Under the pieces are notes generated by a model. The model did not search any database and was not told where the DNA came from. It saw only the letters and a list, made by a program, of their open reading frames with translations. Positions 1 through 10,562 of a stretch of 64,000 nucleotides of DNA are shown in pieces. The stretch spans positions 20,728,726 to 20,792,725 of the forward strand of contig CM060850.1 of assembly GCA_030737835.1 (NCBI GenBank), written 5' to 3'. A program made the position numbers and the translations under genes. The stretch comes from Acorus gramineus. Its lineage: Eukaryota > Streptophyta > Magnoliopsida > Acorales > Acoraceae. Position 1 is the stretch's first letter; every line of letters starts with the position of its first letter.

Positions 1-575
1 TGAAGAAGGTGAGCGAGCTGAGCGTGCTCTGCGGCGTCCCCGCGTGCGCGCTCGTAACCGCGCCTGGCGACCCCAACCACGACATCTGGCCCTCCATCGT
101 CGGCGCGGACGCGCTCATCTCCCAACTAAAAAACCTCCCCGCGCCGGACCAGGACAAGCGCTCCCTCGACCAGGAGAAGTACCTCGCGCGGACCGTGTCC
201 AGGCTCCGGGACCAGCTCAGGAAGGTCGAGAAGGAGAATCAAGAGGCCGAGGCCAAGGCAGAGGTCTTGCGCTGCCTGTGCGGGGCGGACGACGACGCGC
301 GGGGCGCGCGCGCGGACGTGCGCGAGGTCTGCGCGCTCGTCGAGGGGACGGCGCGCGCGGTCGCGGAGCGGATCCAGCGCGTCAGTGGGTGTCCGCCTGC
401 TGTGGTGGAGACGCCTCCGCCGCCGCCGCCGGAGGTGAACAACGCGTGGGGCGGTGTTGGGGATGTCTACAACAACAATGGCAATAATGGGTTTTATTTC
501 ACTTACAACTTCAATAACTATGGAAGCTACGGCAACTTGGGTTCTTTGTTCTTCCCGTCTGGGCCTGCGTTTTGA
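1..575 (+). CDS. Type I (M-gamma) MADS-box protein, AGL80-like, copy 1, 5'-partial
   Basis: This is the 3' part of a MADS-box transcription factor gene. The reading frame is already open at base 3 and ends at TGA 573-575, so the start codon lies before the window. The visible protein begins inside the MADS domain (KKVSELSVLCGVPACALV) and carries the D-I-W-P-S motif typical of AGL80/PHERES-type M-gamma proteins. A charged coiled-coil-like stretch, an A/R/E-rich region, a proline run and an N/G/Y-rich tail ending FPSGPAF follow. Known family role: nuclear DNA-binding factors of central cell and endosperm that dimerise with M-alpha MADS proteins. Shared variants (RIQRV, a glycine-leucine tail variant) make this copy closest to copy 5 at 63005. 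GC is high and no intron is visible, as usual for type I MADS genes. Whether the missing 5' end is intact cannot be seen. Confidence 0.9.
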   Translation, partial: KKVSELSVLCGVPACALVTAPGDPNHDIWPSIVGADALISQLKNLPAPDQDKRSLDQEKYLARTVSRLRDQLRKVEKENQEAEAKAEVLRCLCGADDDARGARADVREVCALVEGTARAVAERIQRVSGCPPAVVETPPPPPPEVNNAWGGVGDVYNNNGNNGFYFTYNFNNYGSYGNLGSLFFPSGPAF

Positions 576-2484
576 AGTCTTGTTGGATTGGGTTATTTTT
601 CTTTGTTTTAATTGGGATTTTATGTTCGTGGATTTATGGTGTTTTACTTTTATGATGTTCATAAATTGAGATTTCTTTTTGGTGATTCGTACTACATACG
701 TTATCATATCTGACTTTTTTTTTTTTTGGGTGTGTTGTGTGTGTTTTTTTGCCCTGTTTTTGGTTTTGTCTGCTTTGGAAAAAAAATAATTTCATAGAAA
801 ACTGGCATTAAGAGATTTTTTACTTTTAATGTACAGTGAATAAAATGTAAAACAAAAAAAATGAAATTAAAACAAAACCCAATCAAAGATTTTATTGATT
901 CTGAATCAGTTTAATAATTAGTTGCAGATGATTTCTAAATTTTAGGGGTTTTTGTTCTGGGTATTTTCTCTTGTTTTCTTAATATGGAATGATTTTAATT
1001 ATCAATAACTTGTTGGGTAAGTAATATTTTAATCATGATTTATTAGGGGTGGGACTGTAATTCAGTATGCGTATAAAGTTTTCATCATGAGATGGACGAT
1101 AGTCAAATGAATTCCTAATCCAATTTCATGGAAAGTGATCCAGTTTCACGTACAGGTCTGTCCACAATCCACAGCTGTTTTTTCTTTTCTAAATTATACA
1201 TATTTCCCTTTAAATTACATACTGCTGTATGAATGATTTTTCCTGAAGAAATCTCAACACTAGATTAAGTTTTTATTCAACACTGTTTAGTCAAATAAAT
1301 TGATCTTTCCTTTGTCATCATCAATCTAAATATACATGTTTTCTATGCATGTTGTGAATCTTCAAGACACTTTTGACAAGAGGACACGTGAGAGAAGAAT
1401 TACTTTATCCCATTTTTTATAAAAAAATATTAGGATAAGTGTACACAATTGTTGATATTATATAATGAACTAAGGAATTTTTGGTTTTACCCAAAAGATA
1501 GAATTTAAGCTTCTATTTTTATCTCGAATTTAACAAATGTGAATATTGATAAATTGATGAATTTTTCCCCCCCCTGGAATTATGATAAATCACCCTTAAA
1601 ACCTTGTCTTGTTGCCAAACTAGCTATGATTAATCATATTTTTTTTATGCCAACTATAACCAAACCATGATTCATCTGAATTATCATAGACCAAATTAAA
1701 AACAACTATACGGCACAACCTAGATTCTCCGTAATCACAAATTTCACATAATTAAATATTCAACAAATATTCAGCTTGGTAATATAAATGTATATTTGTA
1801 AATGATCCATGATAGTTACTATTAAAATAAGTAGCAAACATTATGCATTTTTAAAATGTATTATGATTATTATGAAAATACCCCTAAAAACTTCGATGTT
1901 AATGTTGAAGGGAGATATGGCTTAAGGATAATTTTTTAATAATAATAATGTTCTAAGGTTGTTATTGTAGTAAATATTTGCACATATGACGCTGCAGGTA
2001 ATTCACATCATCTATGACCACCACTGTCACATGCACAAAACAAACCGAGTTAGCTTTAAAATAAAAATAACACCAAGAATGAAATAGATTTTGTTAATTA
2101 AATGACTTATTTAACATAATGTTGAAATCCAAACGAGCTAATGAAAGAGCACAACTCTGTAATACAAAATGCTGATAGAATTTATATTAATATAAAAAGA
2201 AATTTGTAACACGAATTTCATTTCTAACTTATAATTAGAATTGAACATATAAATAAATGCATCATCAATGCTAAATTATGTTGATCATAGTTCTTCTAGA
2301 AGTTCAGAAACTCCAAACCAAAGATTCTGCATGTATTCAATCACCATAGATTTTCTCAAAAAGAAGATATTCATTCATCAATTAAATGTATTTGAAAATC
2401 CATTAATCACATTAAAAAATTCACCATAGAATCTTGGGGTGGCCTTATTCAATCTCTATATAAACCAGGGTTGAATCCTCTTCC

Positions 2485-2515
<31 letters not shown>

Positions 2516-2887
2516 TCATAATCTGTCTCAATCTGACAGCTTAAGGGGAATCTGAAGGTCGAATTCATCATAGGCAATTACTCTAAACAAACAAAGGCTA
2601 GAGATGAATTCGGACTTGAGCTTCCTCCTTTTGTTGAGGGGGAGTCTTCCTTTTGAGTATCTTTAGATGGTCCACTTCAAACGGTGGTGAAGCGCCGCCG
2701 GCAAAGGAGGCCAAACAGTGGATGAGATTCAATCAGTACTAGATTATGTACTCAAACTCTGATCATTAATGAGGGACCAACATGTCTTATCATAAACACT
2801 ACAATTCCAACATGTGAGATTATACATGTTGAAATGGGTATATGTTGATCTAACACTTAACTGATTGTCAAATGTTTTTGAAAAAAA
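576..2887. other. Intergenic, AT-rich; no recognised gene
   Basis: This is the 3' flank of MADS copy 1. The first 70 bases still resemble the 3' flank of copies 3 and 5, then similarity fades. The rest is AT-rich with no reading frame that matches a known protein. The only organised part is around 2450-2670 and is listed separately. Confidence 0.6.
2457..2666 (+). other. Possible small transcription unit: TATA box, CT repeat and 20-codon ORF
   Basis: A good TATA box (TATATAAA, 2457-2464) is followed by a (CT)n tract at 2488-2514, a common plant 5'-UTR arrangement. The first ATG after it (2604) opens a 20-codon frame ending at TAG 2664-2666; the peptide starts MNSDLSFLLLLRG. I do not recognise the peptide. 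It could be a chance frame in a noncoding transcript or part of an undetected transposon. Confidence 0.25.
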
Positions 2888-3414
2888 AAAGTCCTGAAGC
2901 TGAGGAAAACCACCACGTTCCACTTGTTGGAGGAGACGGATTATAACTTCAGCATCAAAACATATACAAATTGGGCTTGTTGTTCTTTGTCGCGCAAAAA
3001 TAGCACATTCTCGGATAGCCTCTGCTTCTGCACGAAGTGGGGATGCCTACAACCAAGGTAAAAGGTTTGTCCTGAACAACAACAAAGCCAGCTCCAGCTA
3101 CTCTAGTGAGGCTATCCACACTCTCATAAGTTATGACAATTATAGTTTGGACATCATTAACTCACACAATACGCATCGAGTATCCATGCTCATCCCTGTA
3201 GAATCAAGGTGTGATCGAGTAAGGTAGCCTAGACCACAATACCTTCCATAAAAACAATTTACTTGGGCAAAATAGGAACTCTTCAAAGCTGCTTCCATCC
3301 ACAATCCCATAATTCACCACCAGGTGGATTCAAAATATTAATTATATCCCTAGTCCAAGGTCTTGCAGACTCCTCCCAACTCCAACATGGGATACTGTTC
3401 CGTTATGTTCCTCC
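2888..3414 (-). pseudogene. LINE-type RNase H / zf-RVT remnant, unit 1
   Basis: This is one of four related minus-strand relics; the others are near 41.5, 46.1 and 59.9 kb. In the best copy the minus strand reads a zf-RVT-like segment (LWRLPILPKLKLFLWKVLW), then a CxxC-like patch (MDTRCILCE), then an RNase H-like start (AGAGFVVVQD). That order is typical of the 3' end of plant non-LTR retrotransposon polyproteins. This copy has several frameshifts and no long frame. Its upstream portion continues after the MITE at 3423-4286. It is part of the duplicated unit associated with the MADS genes. Confidence 0.6.
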
Positions 3415-3422
3415 CTTGGCAT

Positions 3423-4286
3423 TAGGCCTGTCAACGGAGGTGGACCCGGACCTGACCCGTGGTAAGACCCGACGGGTCCGGGTCCAATAGAGGACCCGGC
3501 AGGTCCTTGAAAATGTGGACCGGGACCTGGACCCGTTGGACCCGGGTCGGGTCTGGGTCCGACCCGACCCGAATATAGTTAATAAAAAAAGGGAGAGCTT
3601 ATGAATTTGTTTGCCTTATCATTCTATTAAGAAAATTTTGTATAAAGTATTAGTTTTGAGCTTTCTAAATTGATGTCCTGACGTTATGTTTGAACATATT
3701 TTTGTACAATTTAAAACAATAAACACTAACATATAACATTCAAAGTAAACAAAAATATAAACAATATAACAATGAAAAAGGGAGAGCTAATGGTTATTTG
3801 TGTCACAAAATAAACGTTCAAAACAATAGACACTACATATTAATCTAAACAACATTCAAAACAATAAACACTAACATATTAACCTAAACAATGAACATAA
3901 ATCATGCAAAAAACCAATTAATTATTCAAATTCAAAAGCTAATAAACTAATAAGGTTTGTCAACGGGTGGGGTTGGTTGGTTATGGGTTATGATTTATGG
4001 GCTTGGTTATGGACTTATGGATATAAAAATGAGTTAAAACTTATACTTGTAACTTGATAAATAAAAAACAAAATTATAGGCCAACTAATACTAATAGTCT
4101 TGTAATATAGGCTCCTATAATAATAAAACAATCGGGTCTTGAGTCCAACGGGTCGGGGCGGGGTGGACCCGGACCCGACCGTTTATATGTTCGGGTCGGG
4201 TCCAAATCAGGTTGAGTATATTACACATGTAATCGGGTCCGGATCATGTCGGGCCCGGGTCTAGACCCGACCTGTTGACAGGCCTA
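3423..4286. mobile_element. Non-autonomous hAT element (MITE) with exact 8-bp TSD
   Basis: The element starts TAGGCCTGTCAAC and ends GTTGACAGGCCTA, perfect 13-bp terminal inverted repeats. It is flanked on both sides by the 8-bp direct repeat CTTGGCAT (3415-3422 and 4287-4294). An 8-bp duplication with TIRs of this type indicates the hAT superfamily. Subterminal regions are rich in GGGTC/GACCC motifs in both orientations; the middle is AT-rich and encodes nothing. The paralogous unit near 42.07 kb carries CTTGGCAT only once, followed directly by AGGTGAAT, so it is the empty site. Confidence 0.93.
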
Positions 4287-4294
4287 CTTGGCAT

Positions 4295-4735
4295 AGGTGA
4301 ATCTATAATTCTGAGTAGATAACACAAGCATTGACAGAGATTGTGCATAGACTATCATGTTCGGGACACCTTTATACAATGAAATCTCCTATTTATGTAG
4401 ATCCGACTCAAATAAGAAGATAAACAATTCACCACAGATTACATCATCATCATCACTCATACATTAGTTCATTTCATAGTCTAATTTGTTATATTCGTCA
4501 CGTCACTAACACCAATGTTGTAAAAAAAAACACTAGGTGCTAGTCAGCGGTTGAGAAGGAATTAAGGATTAATTGGCTAGACGAGGATTAATTAGGGATT
4601 AATCAATCACTTTTTTAGAATAATGACTATAATACATATACATATTATATATAATAATTATTTTAGACTATAAAATAATAACAAACATCAAAATATAAGC
4701 ATAATAGGGATAGAATAAAAAAATTTAATTAATAG
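4295..4735. repeat. Duplicated AT-rich spacer, unit 1 (interrupted by element A)
   Basis: Noncoding. It is collinear with 42083-42500, 46760-47880 and 60620-61090, sharing landmarks such as a GTAGATCCGACTC block, a CATCATCATC run and the ACATATACATATTATATA block. It stops where retrotransposon A begins; the 5 bases before A are AATAG. Confidence 0.75.
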
Positions 4736-4947
4736 TGTAGGAGACCAAATTCATCGGAAGGCCGAATAGGGGATAAGATTGTATAAGTACAGGAATTAAG
4801 CAAAGATTAGCTCATGGTGATAAAAGAGAAGTTCGGGGTAAGCCCATGGGCCAAAATTCCCCCACGGCCTCATCAGGCCCACTTTCCCCGTCAGGTCGGA
4901 TAAATGATTATGCCCGAACAGGCCAAGTCAGACATAAGGCTATGCCC
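4736..4947 (+). repeat. 5' LTR of element A, first part
   Basis: It matches the start of the 3' LTR at 20921 nearly base for base, apart from a short stretch (GAAAGCT) present only in the 3' LTR. It is broken at 4947 by solo LTR C. TGCCC at 4943-4947 is the duplicated target. Confidence 0.9.
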
Positions 4948-5551
4948 TGTCGGTATCATTTTTCAGGGGTTTCCGAGGAGCGTGGGGCCCCTGAAAAAGA
5001 TATTTTTTTTCTGGGGCAGTTTTTTTTTGGCGGGGCGAGTGGCCCCGTTCCCGCGTGTGTGGTGGTTCTTCGGGGATTCGGATCCTGGGTGTGCCTTGAC
5101 AGGCTCGGTCGGATCGTCTCTCAGAAGGAGGAAGGGTGTCTTTCATTCCTTGTTGAGGCGCCCGACAGCTCCTCAAAAGGATTTAGGTGGGTTGTGATCG
5201 CCACCTGCTTAAAGTTGAGGGTGGATTTGATCGCCTTCATGGGGGAGTTTGTGGAGTCTCCGCTCTGAGATACGGGCATGCCGCACACAGAGGTGAAAAA
5301 CGAGAATCCTCTTCTGCTTCGGGAACTTGATAAAGGAGGTTTGGGAGTTAGGGTGTAGATGAGGGCCGGCTAGTGGAAAATAGCCCTCTGGTAGGGGACG
5401 GCTGATTTGGGTTAGATGCTGGTGCCTTGTTCAATTTGGGCAGAACCTGGGTAGGAAATGGGCTAGGGTTTGGCAGGGGCTAAACTAGGTTTAACCTGAG
5501 TTTTTGGAGAGTGGATTTGGAGAGTGATTTTGTGTAGGGAATGGGTTTTCT

Positions 5552-8500
5552 TGTTATATATGTGTCACTTTTTGGCCTGCTGGTAACCATTGGAGCATTT
5601 TGGTAGTTTTTGAGTTTTTTTCGTTTTTCGATCGGAACCGCAAAATTTTGGACTGTTAGCTATCGTCCTGTGTTTGAGGACTCCGATTGAAAATCTAACT
5701 GCATATTATGTGTCCTGGTGCCATTTTAAGCCACTCACGAAAATTTCATCGAATTCCGGTACGTTTCAGAATTTCACAGTTCCGGGGCGTATCTGGGTTT
5801 TGACCGAGCGAGAAGTCATTGGGAGAGTTGACTCGGTCAAAGTGGGCCCATGACTTGGTCAACCCTTTTTGTCTTTTTGTGTGGTTGGGTTGACCCAAGT
5901 CAAAGCTTACTTAAATCACCCTAAACCTCTCTTAAACCTAATTAAACCTAGCTTAAGCCCTAATTAATGTTGGTTGACTTATTTAAGTGAGCTAAAAAGG
6001 TTGCCTAGCACTATTCATCATCTTCTCAAATGCAATTTCTCTCTCCCCCTCTCTCAAAAACCTTCATTTGAACCACCTAGAATGCTTGGACCTTAAAACC
6101 CAAAACATAGAAAGGTTAAATCCGGTCCCGATCTATCTACCGGTAGTTTCGGATTCGAATTTCGAGTTGTTTAGCCCCCTCTCCCCCCCTCTTTTCTCCT
6201 CAGATTTTGGCCCTTCTTTGGCTAGGAGGAGATCTTGGTGGTGGAAGACTTTGGGGAGGCATTTCGGTGCAAGAGGAGCTTCCGGTTCCCTTCCTTTCCT
6301 CTCCTTCCATTGGGTAAGCACTCTTTCCTTCCTTTTCTTGCTTAGATGCTTGTTAGGAGGGTGGGTTTGGGTGTTGGTGGCTGTGGGGGTGATTGGTGGC
6401 TATTGGAGGCCATTGGTGGCCGGATAGAGGAGGTAGAGGTGCTCGGACAGGGTGGCTGGTGGTCTCGGGCAGGGCAGCAGCACAGGCAGCACAGGCGCAG
6501 CAGCTGGCAGGGCGCGCGCGTGCGTGCGCGCGGGCGTGCGCTTGGGTGGAGCTGGAGGGCGTGCCGGGCGCTGGTCGTGGGCGATCGGGTGCTGCGTGCA
6601 GGGCGCCGTGCAGGGGCGTGCGCGCGGAGCGCTGCGCAGAGGCGTCGGCGCGCTGTGCGCGCGCGGCGAGTCGGTGGAGTGCTGGGCGAGCCGGTGGTGC
6701 GCGCGGGGTGCGCGCGGAGAGAGGCGAGGGCAGCGGAGGTGCGCGCGGGGTGCACGCGGGGCAAGGCGCTGGGCGCGCGAGGCGTGCGGTGTGCGCGTGG
6801 GCTGCTGCGATGGGGCGCAGTAGGCGCGCGGTGCACCAAGGTGGCTCGGCAGCGTGTCCAGGCGTGCGGGCAGGGGCCGGCGGTGCGCCTGGGTGCGCGG
6901 GCTGAGGCGCGGTGGTGCATCCGATCACGGGTGGCCGTGCGGGTGGTTGCCGGGGGTGCGGGAGTGAGTCGGTGTGCTCGGGCTAGCGTGCGTACGGGCC
7001 GTATGTACGTTTGCCCGAGTGTTGGGTATTTATTTGTGTATTTTTGAGTATTTTGTAGTATTTGTGTATTTTACTCACCGGGTTGATTACCCTGTCTTGC
7101 AGATCTTGACGGACGGTCGCGCGACGACCCGGTTACCGGTGAGTGGGACAACCCAACCCAGTTGGGAGGCGCTACATGCACTTGGGCGTGTACCGTCCTC
7201 CCCTGGGGCAGCATAGTTAATATTAACTGTTATATGTAATCTATGCAAGCATGATTAATGTGTAGAATGCATGCCACCCTAGACTTGTATGTTAGGGACT
7301 TGCACCCTTAGGATATGTGTATGAGCCGTGCATCCTGTCACCTCGTTATCATGCTAGAAAAGCCTCGACCTATGCATGCGTCCTATTAGTTTGATTTATT
7401 AAATTAAATGCAGACTTAAGATATTTTTAGCATGCCTTGGGGAATATTAAGGGGGCCTTGCGAGGTCAACATTGAGACCCGGGCTAGGGTACTCCGTGTT
7501 CCTTGTTTGGTTGGCGGGATGTCCTATATCGGGACCTCAGGTTGCCCTCCCAAGGTTTCTTTTCCTCATTATTATCTTATGTATTCCCCGCATCTTGATT
7601 ATGCGCGCTGGAGGAATTCTGAAGAATTCAAGACATTAGAGTTGTAGAGATGTGTTGTCAGCGGATCCGAGCGGATCATATGCGATGGATAGGCTGTTCT
7701 GTTCCCTTCGTTGGATCCGTGTAGAGACTACCTCAGCGTTAGAAAGGTCGTCCCGTGCAGGGGCTCCCATCAGTAGGCACCTCCTGATTTGGTAGACGGA
7801 CTGTGCTGAATGTGGGAGTGGCCAAACGACCTACGGCGTGGGGAGAGACTATCGGTGGACCAAGGGTGACCAACAGCCTAGTCAGTCCCAAGAGCCTATG
7901 TCACCTATTGAGGGGTGAGGGTGAGGGTGTGGTGGGCCGGCGATGTGGCGACCCACTGGATTGTGTGAGGATGATTATCAGCCTACTAAGTCCCAACATC
8001 CTTTGTCACCTATTGAGGGGTGAGGGTGAGGGTATGGTGGTTCGGCGATGTAACGAACCCCCGGATTTGTGTTGTTTATGCCATTTTGAGGCTAGTGACT
8101 TGATTAAATGTGGTTAATATAAACTGTGATGCATGGGTTGTGCTATTCACTGAGCGTGTGGCTCACCCCTCGCATAATTATTTTCTCCAGTGATTACCGA
8201 GGCGGACTTGAAGGAGGAGCTTCCCGAGCGACTACACCAGTAGCGGAGTAGCGCCACGTCCCTCGAGTTTTGAGGCCATCAGCATCCTTCCTTCTCATTG
8301 TATGTATATATTTCTGTGCTTAGGCACCCAGTATGGATTGTATTTGGATGTATTGTGGATATATTGGCTCTCACAGGACATATGATTATGTATCGAGTCT
8401 GTAAAGTGTTGTTGATTTACAGATTCAGTCTTTTTAGCTTCCGCATTTATGTGTATACATCATGTCAGCCTCTTTGTTGTCTGTGTTGTCTGTTTAGCTG

Positions 8501-8593
8501 TTGTTTATGGTATATTATTAATCTCCTGTATTGACTGCTGATATCATGTATACCCTTGCCGCGTCCCGGGGACGGCCGCCCTGGGGCGTGACA
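5552..8593 (+). mobile_element. Solo LTR of Tekay-like gypsy family B
   Basis: This is a 3042-bp LTR starting TGTTATATATGTGTC and ending GGGGCGTGACA, with exact TSD TTTCT at 5547-5551 and 8594-8598. A second, longer-lived copy at 12796-15711 is followed by a tRNA-iMet primer site and gag, which proves this is an LTR. It contains a GC-rich block (about 6470-6990), a CACTGAGC...GCTCACCCC motif also found in family D, and an imperfect tandem duplication of about 115 bp (about 7860-8060). Long frames in the GC-rich block are low-complexity A/R/G strings on both strands and are not credible proteins. Confidence 0.92.
6314..8190 (+). other. Gene-like splice-site layout inside LTR B
   Basis: The order seen is donor-like GTAAGC (6314), acceptor-like CTTGCAG (ends 7102), a 36-nt block (7103-7138), donor-like GTGAGT (7139) and acceptor-like TTCTCCAG (ends 8190). 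A branch-point-like TACTCAC lies about 25 bases before the first acceptor. The same layout recurs at 13390/14223/14260/15308 in LTR B2, partly at 22714/23340/23377 in LTR D2, and reversed at 29480-29515 in B3. After the last acceptor one frame in B1 and B2 reads ITE(A/E)DLKEELPERLHQ then stop. Splicing is inferred, not shown. Confidence 0.4.
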
Positions 8594-9276
8594 TTTCTAC
8601 TCGCAAATAGGACTCTCTTTCTCTCTAGGGTTTCAAGTGGGGGAGGGGATATGGGTTTGTGAGTGTGGCTTGGGAAGGAAATATAGGTGTTGACTTCAAT
8701 TGGGAATATGTTAGATATGCTTTGGACCCCCTCTATTTATAGTACAAAAGAGGCAGGGGAGTGTCCATTGGACAATAGATCAAAATGGGTAATGAGGTGC
8801 TTGATTTGACCTTCCATTAGATCTTTATTCTCTGATAGTGTCCAGGTGAGGGGAACTAGCCGCCCAGTGAGGGGCGGCTATTCTTAAGTTGCCGTCCCAA
8901 TGATGGCCTGACAAACATCCCATCTCTGACAAGCGGTGGCTTGGGTCTGTTACTAGGGTTGAACCGGCCAAGATGGGGCGGTTAAAGAGAACAAACTGCC
9001 GCAATCATCAGTATTACATGGTGCTTTATGTCCCATCAAAGGGAAGCAGTTTGGGGTCGGCTAAGGGGGGGTGGCTAGTTTCGGCTAGGGGGGTTAGCTA
9101 GTTCAAACTAGCCGTCCCTGTCTAGGTCTTTAGAAGTTTCTAAGTGTTGGACTGGGGTTTCCGATTTTGGTTTCTAAGGAAGTTTTCTATTAGATGTCCA
9201 AATGTGGTTATTTCTAAATTTTACTTGAAGTATTTTCGTCTTTGTGGACAGTCAAAATTGGGGTATCTACATGCCC

Positions 9277-9916
9277 GACCAGGTCAAGTCGGACATGCAC
9301 CGAAAATGGTTGATTAGAGTTTGACCAACTAAGAACGGACACTAAGCAATGCCTGACTTAAGGGACAAACCATCCGGGATGTAATACCCGAATTGAAATG
9401 CAAGTCGGCCATATGCTTGTCCCTGCGTAGTAAGGATTAACAAGGGGAATAGTCCCTGGCACTAGAAAAGGACAGGATGTCAGAAAAATAGTTATAGGGT
9501 GATGATCCCTAAACGACACATGTCCACAGATCCAAAGGCCACGTGGAGATTCCATATCATGATATAGTCATTCCAACACGCCCCTTCTAGGGTATAAAAG
9601 GGGGACTTAGTCTCCCCTCCAAGGTATGCGAGCACTCCCTCTCACTTATCAGTCCTGAAGAATTCTAAGTTCTTCTTCTTCCCAAGGAAGACGATTGACT
9701 TGAGCGTCGAAGGGGCGTTAGCCGGTACCACACTGGTATGAATTTTAGGTACCCGAAGGACAAAGAAGGAGGACGGCGATGGCGACTGGCGCTGAAGGTC
9801 TGCCACTGGACGTCGTGAAGGAGTTTCGTTATCAATATCGTCTCGGATCCACAACAAAAGCCCGGATCGGAGAAGATCTGGCCCAGAAGGGTGAAGGCCT
9901 GATTTTACGCCCCACA
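9277..9916 (+). repeat. 5' LTR of element A, second part
   Basis: It resumes element A after solo LTR C and ends at GCCCCACA. It contains the likely promoter (GGGTATAAAAGGGGG, about 9591-9605), which is repeated in the 3' LTR near 21465. Confidence 0.85.
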
Positions 9917-9940
9917 AATTGGCACCGTTTGTGGGATCGA
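9917..9940 (+). other. Primer-binding site region of element A
   Basis: ATTGGCACCGTTTGTGGGA directly follows the LTR end. It resembles the TTGGCGCCGTCTGTGGGA consensus of Tat/Athila elements, and element E has the closer version TTTGGCGCCGTCTGTGGGA (minus strand, about 52274-52292). Confidence 0.6.
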
Positions 9941-10562
9941 GCGAGAAGCCGTTCCTAACTTCAATTCGAGAAGATGGTGATGACGAGGACTCGATCGACA
10001 ATCCAAGGGCAAGACAAAGTAGATGATCGTGTAACACTTGAAGACCCGACCCCGACAAAGGGAAAAACGACAATAGGGTCTACTTCCCAAAACCCGACGC
10101 CCGAAGCAGAGCTCAACTAAGGAACTCGAAGAGATGAACCAGAGGTATCATCACCTCGAGAACCTGATGGAGGAAATCTTGAAGTGACCAGACATAGTAC
10201 CACCACCACCTCCAGAAGTGAGAAATCAAGGGGGCCCGATCCCAGAGGAGGGTGTCCCGTGCAACCAGGACCAGCAAAGTTGGCAAGCTAATGAAAGGGT
10301 TGGCGAGTCGGTGTATTCTTTTGGAGAGGAGTGTAGGCGGCGAGAGAGAGGACCTTCTCAGTTAGTATTTCCCTCAAGGAGAACTCAGCTTAGGCCAGAC
10401 CAAGGAAGGTGTCGCAATCGTTCTCAAGAACCGAGGGGTGAATGCGTACCACAGTAATGAAGGCACAGACGTTTCCGCAGTCCCAGCAGCTACTCGGCTT
10501 CGTCAGACGATGACTATGAAGATGAATGGCCTGAACAAACAAGACGAACATATAAGAGCGAG

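Larger units (their letters stand above)
4948..9271. mobile_element. Solo LTR C inside LTR A (contains nested solo LTR B)
   Basis: Termini are TGTCGGTATC and GGTATCTACA, with the TG...CA signature. Exact 5-bp duplications TGCCC lie at 4943-4947 and 9272-9276. Without the nested B LTR (5552-8593 plus its TSD) it is about 1.28 kb. There is no internal coding region, so it is a solo LTR. TATTTATAG near 8737 could be a promoter element. The class (gypsy or copia) cannot be told from the LTR alone, and orientation is uncertain. Confidence 0.88.

Noticed and set aside
44-487. Second open frame inside the MADS genes (also at 34397, 43367 and 63133) and long antisense frames
   Set aside because: Shadows of the GC-rich MADS coding sequence. 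Only the frame starting MARKK matches a known family, and no start context supports the others.
3423-4286. Possible GC-rich regulatory island or gene end around the GGGTC motifs
   Set aside because: Perfect TIRs and the 8-bp duplication show it is a transposable element.
4846-5268. 140-codon open frame
   Set aside because: It crosses the junction of LTR A and solo LTR C (4947/4948), so it is an accident of insertion.
6342-7047. Long overlapping frames of about 190-230 codons on both strands
   Set aside because: They lie in the GC-rich block of LTR B, consist of A/R/G/P strings, and have no domain. The same pattern recurs at 13306-14122 in the second LTR.
7803-8117. 104-codon frame with an internal duplication
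   Set aside because: It follows the imperfect 115-bp tandem duplication of LTR B and is disrupted in the second LTR copy.
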